Assembly (NCBI GenBank): GCA_027335345.1
Contig: DAHWOF010000033.1
Coordinates: 1 to 64,000 of the forward strand
DNA from: Granulicella sp.
GTDB taxonomy: Bacteria > Acidobacteriota > Terriglobia > Terriglobales > Acidobacteriaceae
DNA: 64,000 bases
Direction: 5' to 3'
Each line of letters starts with the position of its first letter. The stretch's first letter is position 1. Shown one piece after another: positions 1 through 9,614 of the stretch. The position numbers and the translations under genes are program-made. The notes under the pieces are model-generated. The model worked only from the letters and a program-made list of their open reading frames with translations, was not told the origin of the DNA and did not search any database.

Positions 1-1434
1 GGTCTCCGTAAAGTTCGAGTTGTCATAGCTGTACCGCACAAAGGCCTGGTCCTTCGACGAGGCATTCCAGTCGAAACGCACATCGAAGGTGTTGTAGTGC
101 GTAAACTCGCGCTTGTGCGTCAGGAAGTTATTCACCACTCCCGAACGAGTGGGCGCCGGATACGCGTTGAAGTAGTTCGTACCCGCGGAGTTGGCCGTGA
201 TCCCCGCGTTCGCCAGCACGTTGCCGGGAATCGGCTGGCAGTTTACCGGGTTGTACAGCTCGCCATTTTTGACGAACGTGCCGCCTTGATGAATCAGGCA
301 GTAGGGCTCGGAGTACTCGCTGTCCACCGCTGGCCCATTGACGGTGTCAAAGTTCGGAGATGTTGGCAACAGTTCACTGAAGTCTCCATTCCGCATCCGG
401 ACGGTTGGAACGGTCACAAAGTACGAGTTCTGGGGTTCATTCTGGCGAAACGCCTGGTAGTCGCCAAAGCCGAAGAGCTTGTTCTTGAGAAAGGGTCCCC
501 CGATCGAGAAGCCGGGTTGGGTCTGGTTGAACGGCGGATTGGGCGTAGGAGCTGCTCCCAGAAGCTGATAATCAGGGTTCGCATCGAAGTTGCCGCTACG
601 GTAAAACTCGAACGCCGACCCGTGAAACTGATTGGTGCCACTGCGAATCGAGCTGGCCACGATTGCGCCACCTGCGCGCCCATACTCCGCCGAGGCTACG
701 CTGGTATCGATCTTGAACTCCTGAGTCGCATCGACGTTCGGGAAGATCAGAATCGTATTCACCAGCGAGTCGTTGTCATCCAAGCCGTCCAGCAGGTAGT
801 TGTCCGCCTGCGGGCGAAGTCCGTTCACCGAAATCGCCGCTCCGCCGCTCTCATTGTTGCGGAACGTCTCCGAGTTGCCGTTGACGCCGCTAGCTGCGTC
901 GCCATACGGGCCACGATTCACGCCCGGAGCCAGGAGGGCCAGTTCGGTGAAGTTGCGGCCATTCAACGGAAGAGCCTCCACCTGCGCTCCGTCAACCACC
1001 TCGCCAATCGTCGCATTGGAGGTATCGACCAGCGGGGCCGCCGAAGTTACCTGGACGGTCTGACTTACCGAGCCGGGGGCGAGCGAAAACTGTAACGTCT
1101 GCGTGGTCGACACCAGGATCGCAAAGGTTGAGCTTTGGCTCTGGAACCCTTGCGCCGTGGCCACTGCCTTATAGTTGCCGCGGGGTATGGCAAAGATCCG
1201 GAAGTCGCCCGAACTGTTGCTCTTGCCCTCCAGCTTCAGTCCGGTGTCCAGATTAGTCACCGTCACCGTCGCGTTCGGAACCACCGCGCCAGTCGTGTCC
1301 GTAATCGTTCCCACAATGCTTCCGTCGTCCGACTGCGCATACCCACTTTCCACGCCGACCGCCGCGAACAAGACCAGCAGCACCGCAATGAACCAACTCG
1401 TACGGTTCCGAGTCATCCTTCTAAACCTGCTCAT
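1..1434 (-). CDS. Oar-like TonB-dependent receptor, N-terminal 478 residues (runs off the left edge)
   Basis: The minus frame opens with ATG at 1434 and stays open to base 1, so the C-terminal barrel lies outside the window. Residues 1-34 are a signal peptide (basic start, hydrophobic core, cut near GYAQS). Residues about 37-115 read as a carboxypeptidase-regulatory-like beta-sandwich (GSIVGTITDTTGAVVPNATV). Next comes a plug region with LPLNGRNFTELALLAPGV and DNYLLDGLDDND, motifs typical of the Oar-type receptors abundant in Acidobacteriota. Such outer-membrane proteins are thought to import glycans or other large substrates with TonB. It is divergent from the membrane regulator at 1669, with about 230 bp between them, so a regulatory link is possible. 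Family assignment is firm; the substrate cannot be read from the sequence. Confidence 0.93.
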   Translation of the reverse strand, partial: MSRFRRMTRNRTSWFIAVLLVLFAAVGVESGYAQSDDGSIVGTITDTTGAVVPNATVTVTNLDTGLKLEGKSNSSGDFRIFAIPRGNYKAVATAQGFQSQSSTFAILVSTTQTLQFSLAPGSVSQTVQVTSAAPLVDTSNATIGEVVDGAQVEALPLNGRNFTELALLAPGVNRGPYGDAASGVNGNSETFRNNESGGAAISVNGLRPQADNYLLDGLDDNDSLVNTILIFPNVDATQEFKIDTSVASAEYGRAGGAIVASSIRSGTNQFHGSAFEFYRSGNFDANPDYQLLGAAPTPNPPFNQTQPGFSIGGPFLKNKLFGFGDYQAFRQNEPQNSYFVTVPTVRMRNGDFSELLPTSPNFDTVNGPAVDSEYSEPYCLIHQGGTFVKNGELYNPVNCQPIPGNVLANAGITANSAGTNYFNAYPAPTRSGVVNNFLTHKREFTHYNTFDVRFDWNASSKDQAFVRYSYDNSNFTET

Positions 1435-1668
1435 AAAATTGCCTCCCTAACGCCTTTCGCAGACCGCCTGCCGTAGAGCAAGCTACGGACCTGCTTCAGG
1501 TTCGCCGCCTACGTTGCGCAAACCCCTCCCCTAAATGCAATCGTCTTCGATCCCTTTGTCGCTCAATTTTTCATCATCCGCTAAATGCCTAAGGATCAAT
1601 GACTTTAATTCAACACATCATCCGGCTTTGAGGTGATACATTCTAGGACGTGAGGTTTTTGAACCAAA

Positions 1669-3948
1669 ATGACGGGCCAGGTAACAAACGCGCGTCTGAG
1701 CTTTGGTCTCTACGAGATTGACCTTCAAAGCGGAGAACTCTGGAAGGCTGGCTTTCGCATCAAGCTTCAGGGACAGCCCTTCAAGGTACTGGCCGCCCTT
1801 CTGGAGAAGCCGGGTCAGGTTGTGTCCCGAGAGGAGTTGCAAACTCGGCTGTGGGGCAAGGACACCGTTGTCGACTTTGACCACTCCCTGGGCACGGCGA
1901 TCAACAAGATTCGCGAGGCCTTAGGCGACTCTGCCGATAATCCTCGCTTCATCGAGACGCTGGCCCGCCGGGGCTATCGTTTTATCGCCCCGGTTGGCGT
2001 CATCGAACCGGTCTGTGAGCCCTTAGCCGAGGACGCTCACACTGCGGTAGCCGGCGTCGGCACAGGCCTTTCATCCCTGCCCTTGGCCCCAGGCAACCCG
2101 GAACCGCCCGGAAGCGCCCATCCTGTGGACCCGGGACGACCCGGTCCGGACGCAGGAGCGGAGTTCGCCTCCGTGGCGGCGGCCTTTGCAGCGACCGGGG
2201 TTGAAGGAGCGGCTGCGCGCACCAGGTTCTCTGGCCAGATCTTCTGGACCTCGATCGGTCTTTGTGCCCTAGCGGCGCTGGCCGTGGGCTACTACGCCGG
2301 CTCCTCGCACGCCATCAAGGTCCCGCCGCATATCTCGCAGATCACGCATAACGGACACCTGTCACCCAGCGTCGATAGCATGGAGGATCTGGCTGCATCG
2401 GCGACTGACGGCGTCCATCTCTATGCGGCGACCATCGATGGCGGCCACTCGATTCTCTCCTCCATCTCCATCTCTGGAGGCCTGGTCGAGCCAGTCAACA
2501 TCCCCGCCGAAGTCGCCAGCCCCGCCCTGGGCGACATCTCTCCCGACGGCTCTCGCCTGCTTCTCCGCGACCATCTCTCGCCGGAGTCCGAGCAGCCTCT
2601 ATGGGTGGTGCCAACCTCCGGCGGCTCCGCGCTTCGCGTCGGCGACGTTCTGGCCCACGACGCCACCTTCATGCCTGACGGCGACGGCATCCTTTATGCC
2701 AACGGCAATGACCTCTACCTGACGCACCTCTCCGGCCAGCAGCCCATTCACTACGCATCGCTGCCAGGCCGGGCCTTCTGGCTGCGCTGGATGCCCAACG
2801 GAAGTCTACTTCGATTCACCATTCTCGATCCCATCACCCACACACTCTCCCTGTGGCAGATCACGCCAGAGAACCACACGCCACAACGCATTCTGGCGGA
2901 TTTCAACCAACTGGCGGGCGAGTGCTGCGGAGTGTGGACGGCCAACGGTCGCCACTTCGTCTTTCAGTCCTCCAAAGGGGGCAGCAACAACCTCTGGGAG
3001 CTCTCCGGCAGATCCACGTCCCATCCCATCCGCCTCACCGACGGCCCACTGGACTTCGAGAGCCCCATCGCGGCGCGCGTCGGCAACCGCATCTTCTTTA
3101 TGGGCGCGGACTCCCGCTCCGAGTTGGAGTCGGTCTCTCCCAGCGGTGATCTTATCCCAATGAAGAACTTTCTCTCCGATGCAGTCCGTGTCGAGTACAG
3201 CCGCGACGGACACTGGGTTGTCTGGACAGACACCCAGGGTCAGCTATGGCGTGCCCGCTCCGATGGCACGGAAAAGATTCAGATCACCCCCGAGACTCTC
3301 TCGGTCTTTTTGGCGAGGTGGTCGCCGGACGGCTCGCGCATTGCCGTGATGGCTCGCGAGGCCGGGAAGCCTTGGCAGATTTACATCACCAGCGCCAACG
3401 GCGGCAATCTGGTTCCGCTCCTGCACCAGCAGCGCAACGCGGCCGACCCTTCGTGGACGCCCGACAGCAAGTTCATCATCTTTGGCAGCACCAACGATAC
3501 GATGGGCAAAGACAACTCCAATCGCTCCTTGCATATCGTGAACGTGGCCAGCGGCGCGATTGAGGAGATTCCCGGTTCCAGTGGGCTGTTCAGCCCGCGT
3601 TGCTCGCCGGATGGCCGATTTATCGCCGCCCTCTCGCTGGATCAGCGCCGGGTCCGCCTCTACACCGTAGCCACCCAAACCTGGACCACCCTGAATGTGT
3701 CCTCCGGCGCAGACCCGATCTGGTCCCCGGACAGCCGCTACCTCTATCTGCACGCCTCGCTGGATCCCGCCCAGCCGATCGATCGAATCTCCATTCCCAA
3801 CGGCCACGTGGACGAGATCGTCCGCCTGGCCGACTCGCGTGAGCATGACGCCGTGGACTACGTCTTCGGTGGTCTCACGCTGGACAACCGCCCCCTGATC
3901 CGGGCCAGGGTGTTTACCGGCAACTTCTACTCTCTGGATCTCTCCTAG
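1669..3948 (+). CDS. CadC-like membrane regulator: winged helix, one TM segment, TolB-type beta-propeller
   Basis: Three parts are visible in 759 residues. Residues 10-107 form an OmpR/PhoB-type winged helix (VVSREELQTRLWG, then FIETLARRGYRFIAPV, the usual end of the domain). A Pro/Gly/Ala-rich linker follows. A single hydrophobic segment lies at 191-211. From about 250 to the end, repeated blades of the form SPDGSRI or TPDSKFI mark a TolB/WD40-like propeller on the far side of the membrane. The DNA-binding part would be cytoplasmic and the propeller periplasmic, so the protein probably senses an envelope ligand directly and controls transcription without a kinase. It is divergent from the TonB receptor and followed by a GH31 glucosidase, which suggests but does not prove control of carbohydrate genes. 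This architecture is common in Acidobacteriota. Confidence 0.9.
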   Translation: MTGQVTNARLSFGLYEIDLQSGELWKAGFRIKLQGQPFKVLAALLEKPGQVVSREELQTRLWGKDTVVDFDHSLGTAINKIREALGDSADNPRFIETLARRGYRFIAPVGVIEPVCEPLAEDAHTAVAGVGTGLSSLPLAPGNPEPPGSAHPVDPGRPGPDAGAEFASVAAAFAATGVEGAAARTRFSGQIFWTSIGLCALAALAVGYYAGSSHAIKVPPHISQITHNGHLSPSVDSMEDLAASATDGVHLYAATIDGGHSILSSISISGGLVEPVNIPAEVASPALGDISPDGSRLLLRDHLSPESEQPLWVVPTSGGSALRVGDVLAHDATFMPDGDGILYANGNDLYLTHLSGQQPIHYASLPGRAFWLRWMPNGSLLRFTILDPITHTLSLWQITPENHTPQRILADFNQLAGECCGVWTANGRHFVFQSSKGGSNNLWELSGRSTSHPIRLTDGPLDFESPIAARVGNRIFFMGADSRSELESVSPSGDLIPMKNFLSDAVRVEYSRDGHWVVWTDTQGQLWRARSDGTEKIQITPETLSVFLARWSPDGSRIAVMAREAGKPWQIYITSANGGNLVPLLHQQRNAADPSWTPDSKFIIFGSTNDTMGKDNSNRSLHIVNVASGAIEEIPGSSGLFSPRCSPDGRFIAALSLDQRRVRLYTVATQTWTTLNVSSGADPIWSPDSRYLYLHASLDPAQPIDRISIPNGHVDEIVRLADSREHDAVDYVFGGLTLDNRPLIRARVFTGNFYSLDLS

Positions 3949-4152
3949 GAGTTTATGCGAGCGTCGAAAGATCTTCACTCAGGTTTGCGATCGGGAGGCC
4001 GCTCAACAGACTCCCAGGAAGTCTCCTAATTGAGTTGATCTGTACATGCAAAAAATTCATTCCAATACGCTTAGCAGTTGAGATAGAAATGAGTCCCAGT
4101 GGACGGCCGCTGCATTGCGAAGATGGCGGTGAGTCTGGACATTTAAGAACCC

Positions 4153-6699
4153 ATGAGCCTCTCCGTTCTTCTCTGGCCTTCCCGATCGACTCTTCAGCGC
4201 TTGGGTCTATCACTCGCATCCCTGGCAGGCGCCCTTTCCGTGCCCACTCTCTTGCCGACCCAGGCCCCACTCACCCCGACGCACACGCGATCCGGCGTTC
4301 ACATATCGAGTCGATCCCTGACCCTCCGGATCGATGCCCTGCGCGCCGATACGCTCCGGGTTCGCATGTACCCCATCAGCCATCCGGCCGAAGATGCATC
4401 CTGGGCAGTCCTGCCCGCCTCCCGCACGGCGCGCATCCCCGTGACCGCAAGACCGGATGGCTTTTGCACGGACGAGCTGTGTGTTGCAGTCACCCCGGAG
4501 TTGTGCCTGACGATCTCCGACCGCGCCGGTCACGTCCTGCAAACCGACGCACTGCCGGTGCAGTGGACGACGCACGGATTTACAGTGAGCAAGACCAGAA
4601 CCGATGACGACCACTTCTTTGGCCTGGGCGACAAGCCGGGACCACTGGATCGCAGCGGAGAGGCCTTCTCCCTTTGGAACACGGACAGCTTCGGCTGGCA
4701 GGAGTCCACCGACCCCATCTACAAGTCCATCCCCTTCTTTCTGGAGATGCACAATGGCCGCACGATCGGCGTTCTTCTGGACAATACCTATCGCACCTTC
4801 TTTGACTTCGGACGCAAGGACCCCGCGCAGTACAGCTTCTCGGCTCCGGCGGGTCCGCTGGACTACTACGTCCTCTATGGCCCCGAGCCCAAGCAGGTGG
4901 TGGAGGCCTATGCCTGGCTGACTGGACCGACGCCGCTACCGCCGCTGTGGGCGCTGGGCTATCAGCAGTCGCGCTACAGCTATACGCCCCGCTCCCAGGT
5001 GGAGGCGATCGCCGACCATCTGCGCCGGGACAAGATCCCGGCCGACGGCATCTGGCTGGACATCGACTACCAGGACAGATATCGCCCCTTCACAATCAAT
5101 CCGATCACATTTCCTGACTTTCCCGGTCTGGTCCGGGAGTTGGCCGGCGAGCAGTTCCACACCGTGGTGATCGCTGACCTGCACATCGCCGATGCTCCGC
5201 ATCAGGCCTACTTTCCCTACGACAGTGGCATCGCGGGCGACGAGTTCGTCAAGGATGGCGGCAAGAACTACGTGGGCAAGGTCTGGCCCGGCCCCTCGCT
5301 CTTCCCTGACTTTACCCAGCGGAGCACTCGCAGGTGGTTTGGCTCGTTGTACAAGCAGTTTGTGGACGATGGCGTGGCCGGCTTTTGGGATGACATGAAC
5401 GAGCCGGCGGTCTTCACCTATCCGAGCAAGACCATGCCCAACGACGTCATTCATCGCATCGACGATCCTGACGAAGGCTTCTCCACGCGCACCGCAACCC
5501 ATCTGGAGATCCACAACGTCTACGGCATGGAGAACTCCCGGGCCACCGAGGAGGGCCTTTTGGCGCTGCGCCCCAACCTGCGTCCCTTTGTGCTCACCCG
5601 CGCCACCTACGCGGGGGGCCAGCGCTATGCCGCCACCTGGACCGGGGACAATTTGTCCACCTGGAACCACCTGCGCATGACGACTCCGCAGTTGCTCAAC
5701 CTGGGCTTGAGCGGCTTCTCGCTCTCCGGCGCGGACGTAGGCGGCTTCGGCGGCTCCCCTTCACCAGATCTGCTGACCAAGTGGCTGATGCTGGCGGCCT
5801 TTCAACCGATCGACCGTGACCACGCGGCAAAAGGCACCCGTGGCCACGAACCGTGGGTGGATGGCCCAGCGCAGGAGGCCATTCGGCGTCGCTATATCGA
5901 CCAGCGGTACCGGCTGATGCCCTACCTCTATACCGCTGCGGAAGAGACCTCGCGCACGGGCATTCCGATCATCCGACCGCTGTTCCTCGAATACCCCCAC
6001 GCAACGGCCGACAACCACCCCCTGGATGACGATGCGCCGGGCGAGTTCTTCTTCGGTCCCTCGATTCTGGTTGCGGCGTCCCCCCTGCCGGACGATATCG
6101 CTCCCTACGAGGTTCACCTTCCGCCCGGTGTCTGGTACGACTACTGGACCGGCGCCCGCGTGGACCGGAGCGAGCCCCTGGGCAGCAAGGATCTGGAGCT
6201 TCGCAACCCGACCGCCAAGGACAGCCCCAGCCTGGCTCCTCTGATGGTTGATCCCGCTCTGAGAGACCTACCCATCTACGTCCGCGCTGGAGCGATCCTT
6301 CCCATGCAACCGCTGGTCCAGTCCACGGAAGAGAAGCCGGATGGGCCGCTGACCCTGCGCGTATACGTTCCCAAAGCTGTGGGCGCGACTGCGGCCGCTT
6401 GCGAGGGGGATCTCTACAGCGACGATGGAACCACCTTCAACTTCCGACACGGCGCCTATCTTCGCCTGCACATCACCTGCAGCGTTGCTCCAAATGGCGC
6501 CCTGACGGTTCACATTCCAGCGCGGGAAGGCCACTATCGACCCTGGTGGACGCACTTCCGCGTTGAGGCCATCGGCTTTCACCCCATCCAGTCGCGGGCC
6601 AGCCTTGGCGGCCACACCACCGCACTGGAGCGCACCCGGCTGGGCTATGCCGTGACGGTAGCGGATACGGGAGCGGTCCAGAACATCGTCCTGGAGTAG
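4153..6699 (+). CDS. GH31 family alpha-glucosidase, exported
   Basis: The 848-residue protein starts with a hydrophobic signal-like stretch (about residues 16-35). Its catalytic (beta/alpha)8 barrel carries classical GH31 signatures: GIWLDIDYQDRY upstream, and GFWDDMNEPAVF, where Asp414 is the expected nucleophile. FVLTRATYAGGQRYAATWTG and GADVGGFGG follow in the expected order, the former near the usual acid/base region. The C-terminal beta-domains (PIYVRAGAILPMQP) are complete. GH31 enzymes release glucose, or less often xylose or galactose, from alpha-linked oligosaccharides with retention. The next gene is a sugar permease, so import of the released sugar is a reasonable inference. Exact bond and sugar specificity are unknown. 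Confidence 0.93.
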   Translation: MSLSVLLWPSRSTLQRLGLSLASLAGALSVPTLLPTQAPLTPTHTRSGVHISSRSLTLRIDALRADTLRVRMYPISHPAEDASWAVLPASRTARIPVTARPDGFCTDELCVAVTPELCLTISDRAGHVLQTDALPVQWTTHGFTVSKTRTDDDHFFGLGDKPGPLDRSGEAFSLWNTDSFGWQESTDPIYKSIPFFLEMHNGRTIGVLLDNTYRTFFDFGRKDPAQYSFSAPAGPLDYYVLYGPEPKQVVEAYAWLTGPTPLPPLWALGYQQSRYSYTPRSQVEAIADHLRRDKIPADGIWLDIDYQDRYRPFTINPITFPDFPGLVRELAGEQFHTVVIADLHIADAPHQAYFPYDSGIAGDEFVKDGGKNYVGKVWPGPSLFPDFTQRSTRRWFGSLYKQFVDDGVAGFWDDMNEPAVFTYPSKTMPNDVIHRIDDPDEGFSTRTATHLEIHNVYGMENSRATEEGLLALRPNLRPFVLTRATYAGGQRYAATWTGDNLSTWNHLRMTTPQLLNLGLSGFSLSGADVGGFGGSPSPDLLTKWLMLAAFQPIDRDHAAKGTRGHEPWVDGPAQEAIRRRYIDQRYRLMPYLYTAAEETSRTGIPIIRPLFLEYPHATADNHPLDDDAPGEFFFGPSILVAASPLPDDIAPYEVHLPPGVWYDYWTGARVDRSEPLGSKDLELRNPTAKDSPSLAPLMVDPALRDLPIYVRAGAILPMQPLVQSTEEKPDGPLTLRVYVPKAVGATAAACEGDLYSDDGTTFNFRHGAYLRLHITCSVAPNGALTVHIPAREGHYRPWWTHFRVEAIGFHPIQSRASLGGHTTALERTRLGYAVTVADTGAVQNIVLE

Positions 6700-6930
6700 C
6701 AGCAGGCGGAACAATGATTCATGGGGGCGGTTTCCCCGCAGAGAAGATTGCGCAGCGTTCAGCCTGTGCACCCCAGCCGACAAGCCTGCGGGGGCTTTGG
6801 AGTCTGGATTCCGGAGTCCAGGGCTGGGAAGGAGCGATGCGGCCTCCGCAAGCTGCGCAAACCAAAGCAGCCCCAAAGCATTTACTCTGGAGGAAGCAGA
6901 CCTTCTCCCGTGACCTTTGCGTCCCGCATA

Positions 6931-6936
6931 AAGGAG
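6931..6936 (+). promoter_or_regulatory. Shine-Dalgarno AAGGAG that decides a TTG start
   Basis: AAGGAG lies 7 bases before TTG at 6944. The next in-frame ATG at 6983 has no comparable ribosome-binding site. The TTG start adds a short polar N-terminus before the first membrane segment. Confidence 0.7.
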
Positions 6937-6943
6937 TCCTTTC

Positions 6944-8299
6944 TTGGCCGTTCCCCTCCCCAATATCAGTTCTCCCGGCTACATGGATGACCTGGAGGTC
7001 AAAACCGACACCCGCGCGATGGCCATCACCACAGCGCTGTTCTTCATGGTGGGCTTTCTGACCTGCCTCAAAGACATTGTCACTCCGCATCTGAAGAGCA
7101 TCTTTGATCTCAGCTATGCGGAGGCCATGCAGGTGCAGTTTGCCTTCTTCACCTCCTACTTCGTCTTCAGCTATCCCAGCGGCGCCATGGTAGAGAAGTT
7201 CGGCTACAAGAAGACCATGGTGATTGGCCTGCTGATCATGGCCGTTGGATCCGCCGGATTCATCCCGGCTGCGAAACTTGCGGTCTACGGTATCTTTCTG
7301 GCCGCCATGATCCTGCTGGCTGCAGGAATCACCGTCGTTCAGGTTGCGGCCAATCCCTATGTGGCCGTGATTGGTCCTGCCGCCACGGCCTCCAGCCGCC
7401 TGAATCTGGCGCAGGGATTCAACTCGTTCGGCACCTTCGTCGCGCCCTTCGTCGGTAGCGTCCTGATCCTGCGCGGCGCCCCGGCCCTCTCCCCGGCAGC
7501 CATGGCATCTCTCAGCCAAGCCAAGCTGCAGGCCTACCGCGAGCTCCAGGCCCACACCGTCATCCTTCCCTACTTTGGCATGGCTGTAGTCCTGGCGCTG
7601 CTGGCGATCATACTGGCCAGCGTCCATCTCCATCCGCGCAACTCGTCGGCTGAGCGAACCCAGGACTTCCGCCCGGGAGCCTTCGCCGAAGCCCTGAGCA
7701 AGCCGGACTCCATCTGGCGGCATCCATGGCTGCTGTTTGGGGCCTTGGGCATCTTCACCTACGTCGGAGCCGAGGTGACCATCGGCGGTCTCCTGGTCAA
7801 CTTCATGGGCTTACACAACATTGCCGGCATGAGCCAGTCCAGTGCAGCCGACTACCTGATGCTCTACTGGGGCGGAGCCATGGTAGGGAGGTTTATCGGC
7901 TCCGGCATCCTGCAACGGCTCAAAACCGGCAAGCTGCTTGGCTTCAATTCTATCGTGGCCTTTTTTCTGGTCATCCTCGCTCTGCTCAGCCATGGCCACC
8001 TGGCCATGTTCGCTCTGCTCCTGGTCGGCCTCTTCAACTCCGTCATGTTTCCGTCGATCTTTGCCCTGGGCATTCAGGACCTAGGCTCGCTGACCAGCAA
8101 GGGCTCCAGCCTGATGATGGCAGCCGTGGTGGGCGGAGCTTTGGTCCCGGAGGCCACAGGCAAGCTGGCCGATATCATCGGCCTGCACCATGCCTTTATC
8201 GTTCCGGCTCTCTGCTACGTCTACATCGCCGGCTACGGCATCGCCAACATCCGCCGCCCGGATGGCTCCGATGTTCTTCTTCCCGCAGAGCCTGTCTAG
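6944..8299 (+). CDS. MFS sugar permease of the FHS (fucose permease-like) family
   Basis: A 451-residue integral membrane protein with about twelve hydrophobic segments. Features typical of the FHS branch (FucP, GluP) include TALFFMVGFLTCLKDIVTPH in the first helix, FFTSYFVFSYPSGAMVEKFG between helices 2 and 3, and AANPYVAVIGP in helix 4. These transporters bring in fucose, glucose, galactose or similar sugars with protons. It begins at a TTG codon with a strong AAGGAG. It lies 244 bp after the GH31 glucosidase on the same strand, so it probably takes up the released monosaccharide. Which sugar is not determined. Confidence 0.9.
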   Translation: MAVPLPNISSPGYMDDLEVKTDTRAMAITTALFFMVGFLTCLKDIVTPHLKSIFDLSYAEAMQVQFAFFTSYFVFSYPSGAMVEKFGYKKTMVIGLLIMAVGSAGFIPAAKLAVYGIFLAAMILLAAGITVVQVAANPYVAVIGPAATASSRLNLAQGFNSFGTFVAPFVGSVLILRGAPALSPAAMASLSQAKLQAYRELQAHTVILPYFGMAVVLALLAIILASVHLHPRNSSAERTQDFRPGAFAEALSKPDSIWRHPWLLFGALGIFTYVGAEVTIGGLLVNFMGLHNIAGMSQSSAADYLMLYWGGAMVGRFIGSGILQRLKTGKLLGFNSIVAFFLVILALLSHGHLAMFALLLVGLFNSVMFPSIFALGIQDLGSLTSKGSSLMMAAVVGGALVPEATGKLADIIGLHHAFIVPALCYVYIAGYGIANIRRPDGSDVLLPAEPV

Positions 8300-8510
8300 A
8301 GCCGCATTCCCGCGGATCACAGCTCCAGAGCGGCCTGGGAAGCTTGCGGTGATCCTGCGCCCAGGCAAGGGACGACAGACTGGGTGAGACCTTTGCCGGG
8401 GACGCTCTGCCGGAACGGTCTCCGACCTGCCGCCATTTGCGGTCTGCCGACCCGGCTCTCCGATCGGTTTGAATCTGGAACCGATTGCGAAGCTTTAGAA
8501 TCGAATCTGC

Positions 8511-9467
8511 ATGTCCACTCCGAACGAACTCCGCGATACCGTCATTCTGGGTTCAGGCTGCTCCGGCCTCACGGCAGCCATCTACGCCGCAAGATCCAAC
8601 CTGAAGCCCCTGGTCCTGGAGGGTCATGAGCCAGGCGGGCAGCTCGCCATCACCACGCTGGTGGAAAACTTCCCCGGCTGGCCGGAGGGAGTCCAGGGTC
8701 CTGAACTCATCGAGAACATGAAAAAGCAGGCGATTCGCTTCGGCTCCGAGCTGCGCATGGCCCATGTCACCCGGGTGGATCTCGCCACCCGTCCCTTCAG
8801 TTTGGGCATCGGCAAAGAGACCATTCACACGCGCTCTCTGATCATCGCCTCGGGAGCCTCTGCGCGCTGGCTGGGACTTCCTTCCGAGCAGGCGCTGATT
8901 GGCTTCGGGGTCAGTTCCTGCGCCACCTGTGATGGGTTCTTCGCCAGCGGCAAGGAGGTCGCCGTCATTGGCGGTGGAGACAGCGCCATGGAAGAAGCGC
9001 TCTTCCTCACCCGCTTTGCCACCAAGGTGACGCTGATCAATCGCAGCGATCACTTCCGCGCCTCCCGCATCATGCTGGAAAGAGCTACGGCTCACCCCCG
9101 AATCGAACTTCTTCGCAATACCGTTGTCGAAGAGTGTCTGGGAGTTGAGGAAAAGGAGCTGAAGGGCATCCATCTCTTGAACAAGAAGACCGGTGAGCGC
9201 TGGATGCTGCCGGTGAGCTTCATGTTTTTGGGCATCGGCCATACGCCCAACGCCCGCGCCTTCCAGGGCCAACTGGATCTGGATGCGGACGGTTACATCC
9301 AGACCCAGGACAACGTCTTCGTCACGTTCCAGGGCGAGCGCATCGCCGGCGTCTATGCCTGCGGGGATGTTCAGGACCGCCGCTACCGCCAGGCGATCAC
9401 CGCCGCCGGAACCGGCTGCATGGCCGCCCTCGAAGTGGAACGATACCTGGAAGAGATGGGAAGGTAG
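8511..9467 (+). CDS. trxB: Thioredoxin-disulfide reductase
   Basis: At 318 residues the length fits the low-molecular-weight TrxB family. FAD-binding GSGCSGLTAAIYAARSN occurs at about 14-30. The redox-active CATC motif is present (Cys137 and Cys140). An NADPH-binding VIGGGDSAMEEALFLT follows, and the C-terminal FAD contact is GVYACGDVQDRRYRQA. The enzyme transfers electrons from NADPH to thioredoxin in the cytoplasm. A TAGAAT-like hexamer ends 9 bases before the ATG and no Shine-Dalgarno is obvious, so the transcript may have a very short leader. It converges on the RNase gene, with a hairpin terminator between them. Confidence 0.95.
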   Translation: MSTPNELRDTVILGSGCSGLTAAIYAARSNLKPLVLEGHEPGGQLAITTLVENFPGWPEGVQGPELIENMKKQAIRFGSELRMAHVTRVDLATRPFSLGIGKETIHTRSLIIASGASARWLGLPSEQALIGFGVSSCATCDGFFASGKEVAVIGGGDSAMEEALFLTRFATKVTLINRSDHFRASRIMLERATAHPRIELLRNTVVEECLGVEEKELKGIHLLNKKTGERWMLPVSFMFLGIGHTPNARAFQGQLDLDADGYIQTQDNVFVTFQGERIAGVYACGDVQDRRYRQAITAAGTGCMAALEVERYLEEMGR

Positions 9468-9499
9468 GCGACGCGGGATCCAAACAGGTTTAAAGAAAA

Positions 9500-9546
9500 G
9501 CAGGAAGCAAGAGCGGCGACCGAGGGTCGCCACTCTTGTTTCCTGC
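9500..9546. terminator. Bidirectional hairpin terminator between trxB and RNase E/G
   Basis: A long imperfect inverted repeat: GCAGGAA, CAAGAG, GGCGACC, loop GAG, then GGTCGCC, CTCTTG, TTCCTGC. Single mismatches separate the paired blocks. It lies between the ends of two convergent genes and can serve both strands. Confidence 0.8.
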
Positions 9547-9614
9547 CTTGGCTCATTGCCGCTCCGTGGTCCACACCTTCAAGGCGGACCCCCGATCGAG
9601 TCCCTGCTCAGCCC

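Noticed and set aside
97-1095. 332-codon plus-strand frame at the left edge
   Set aside because: It lies antisense to the Oar-like receptor, whose motifs are unmistakable.
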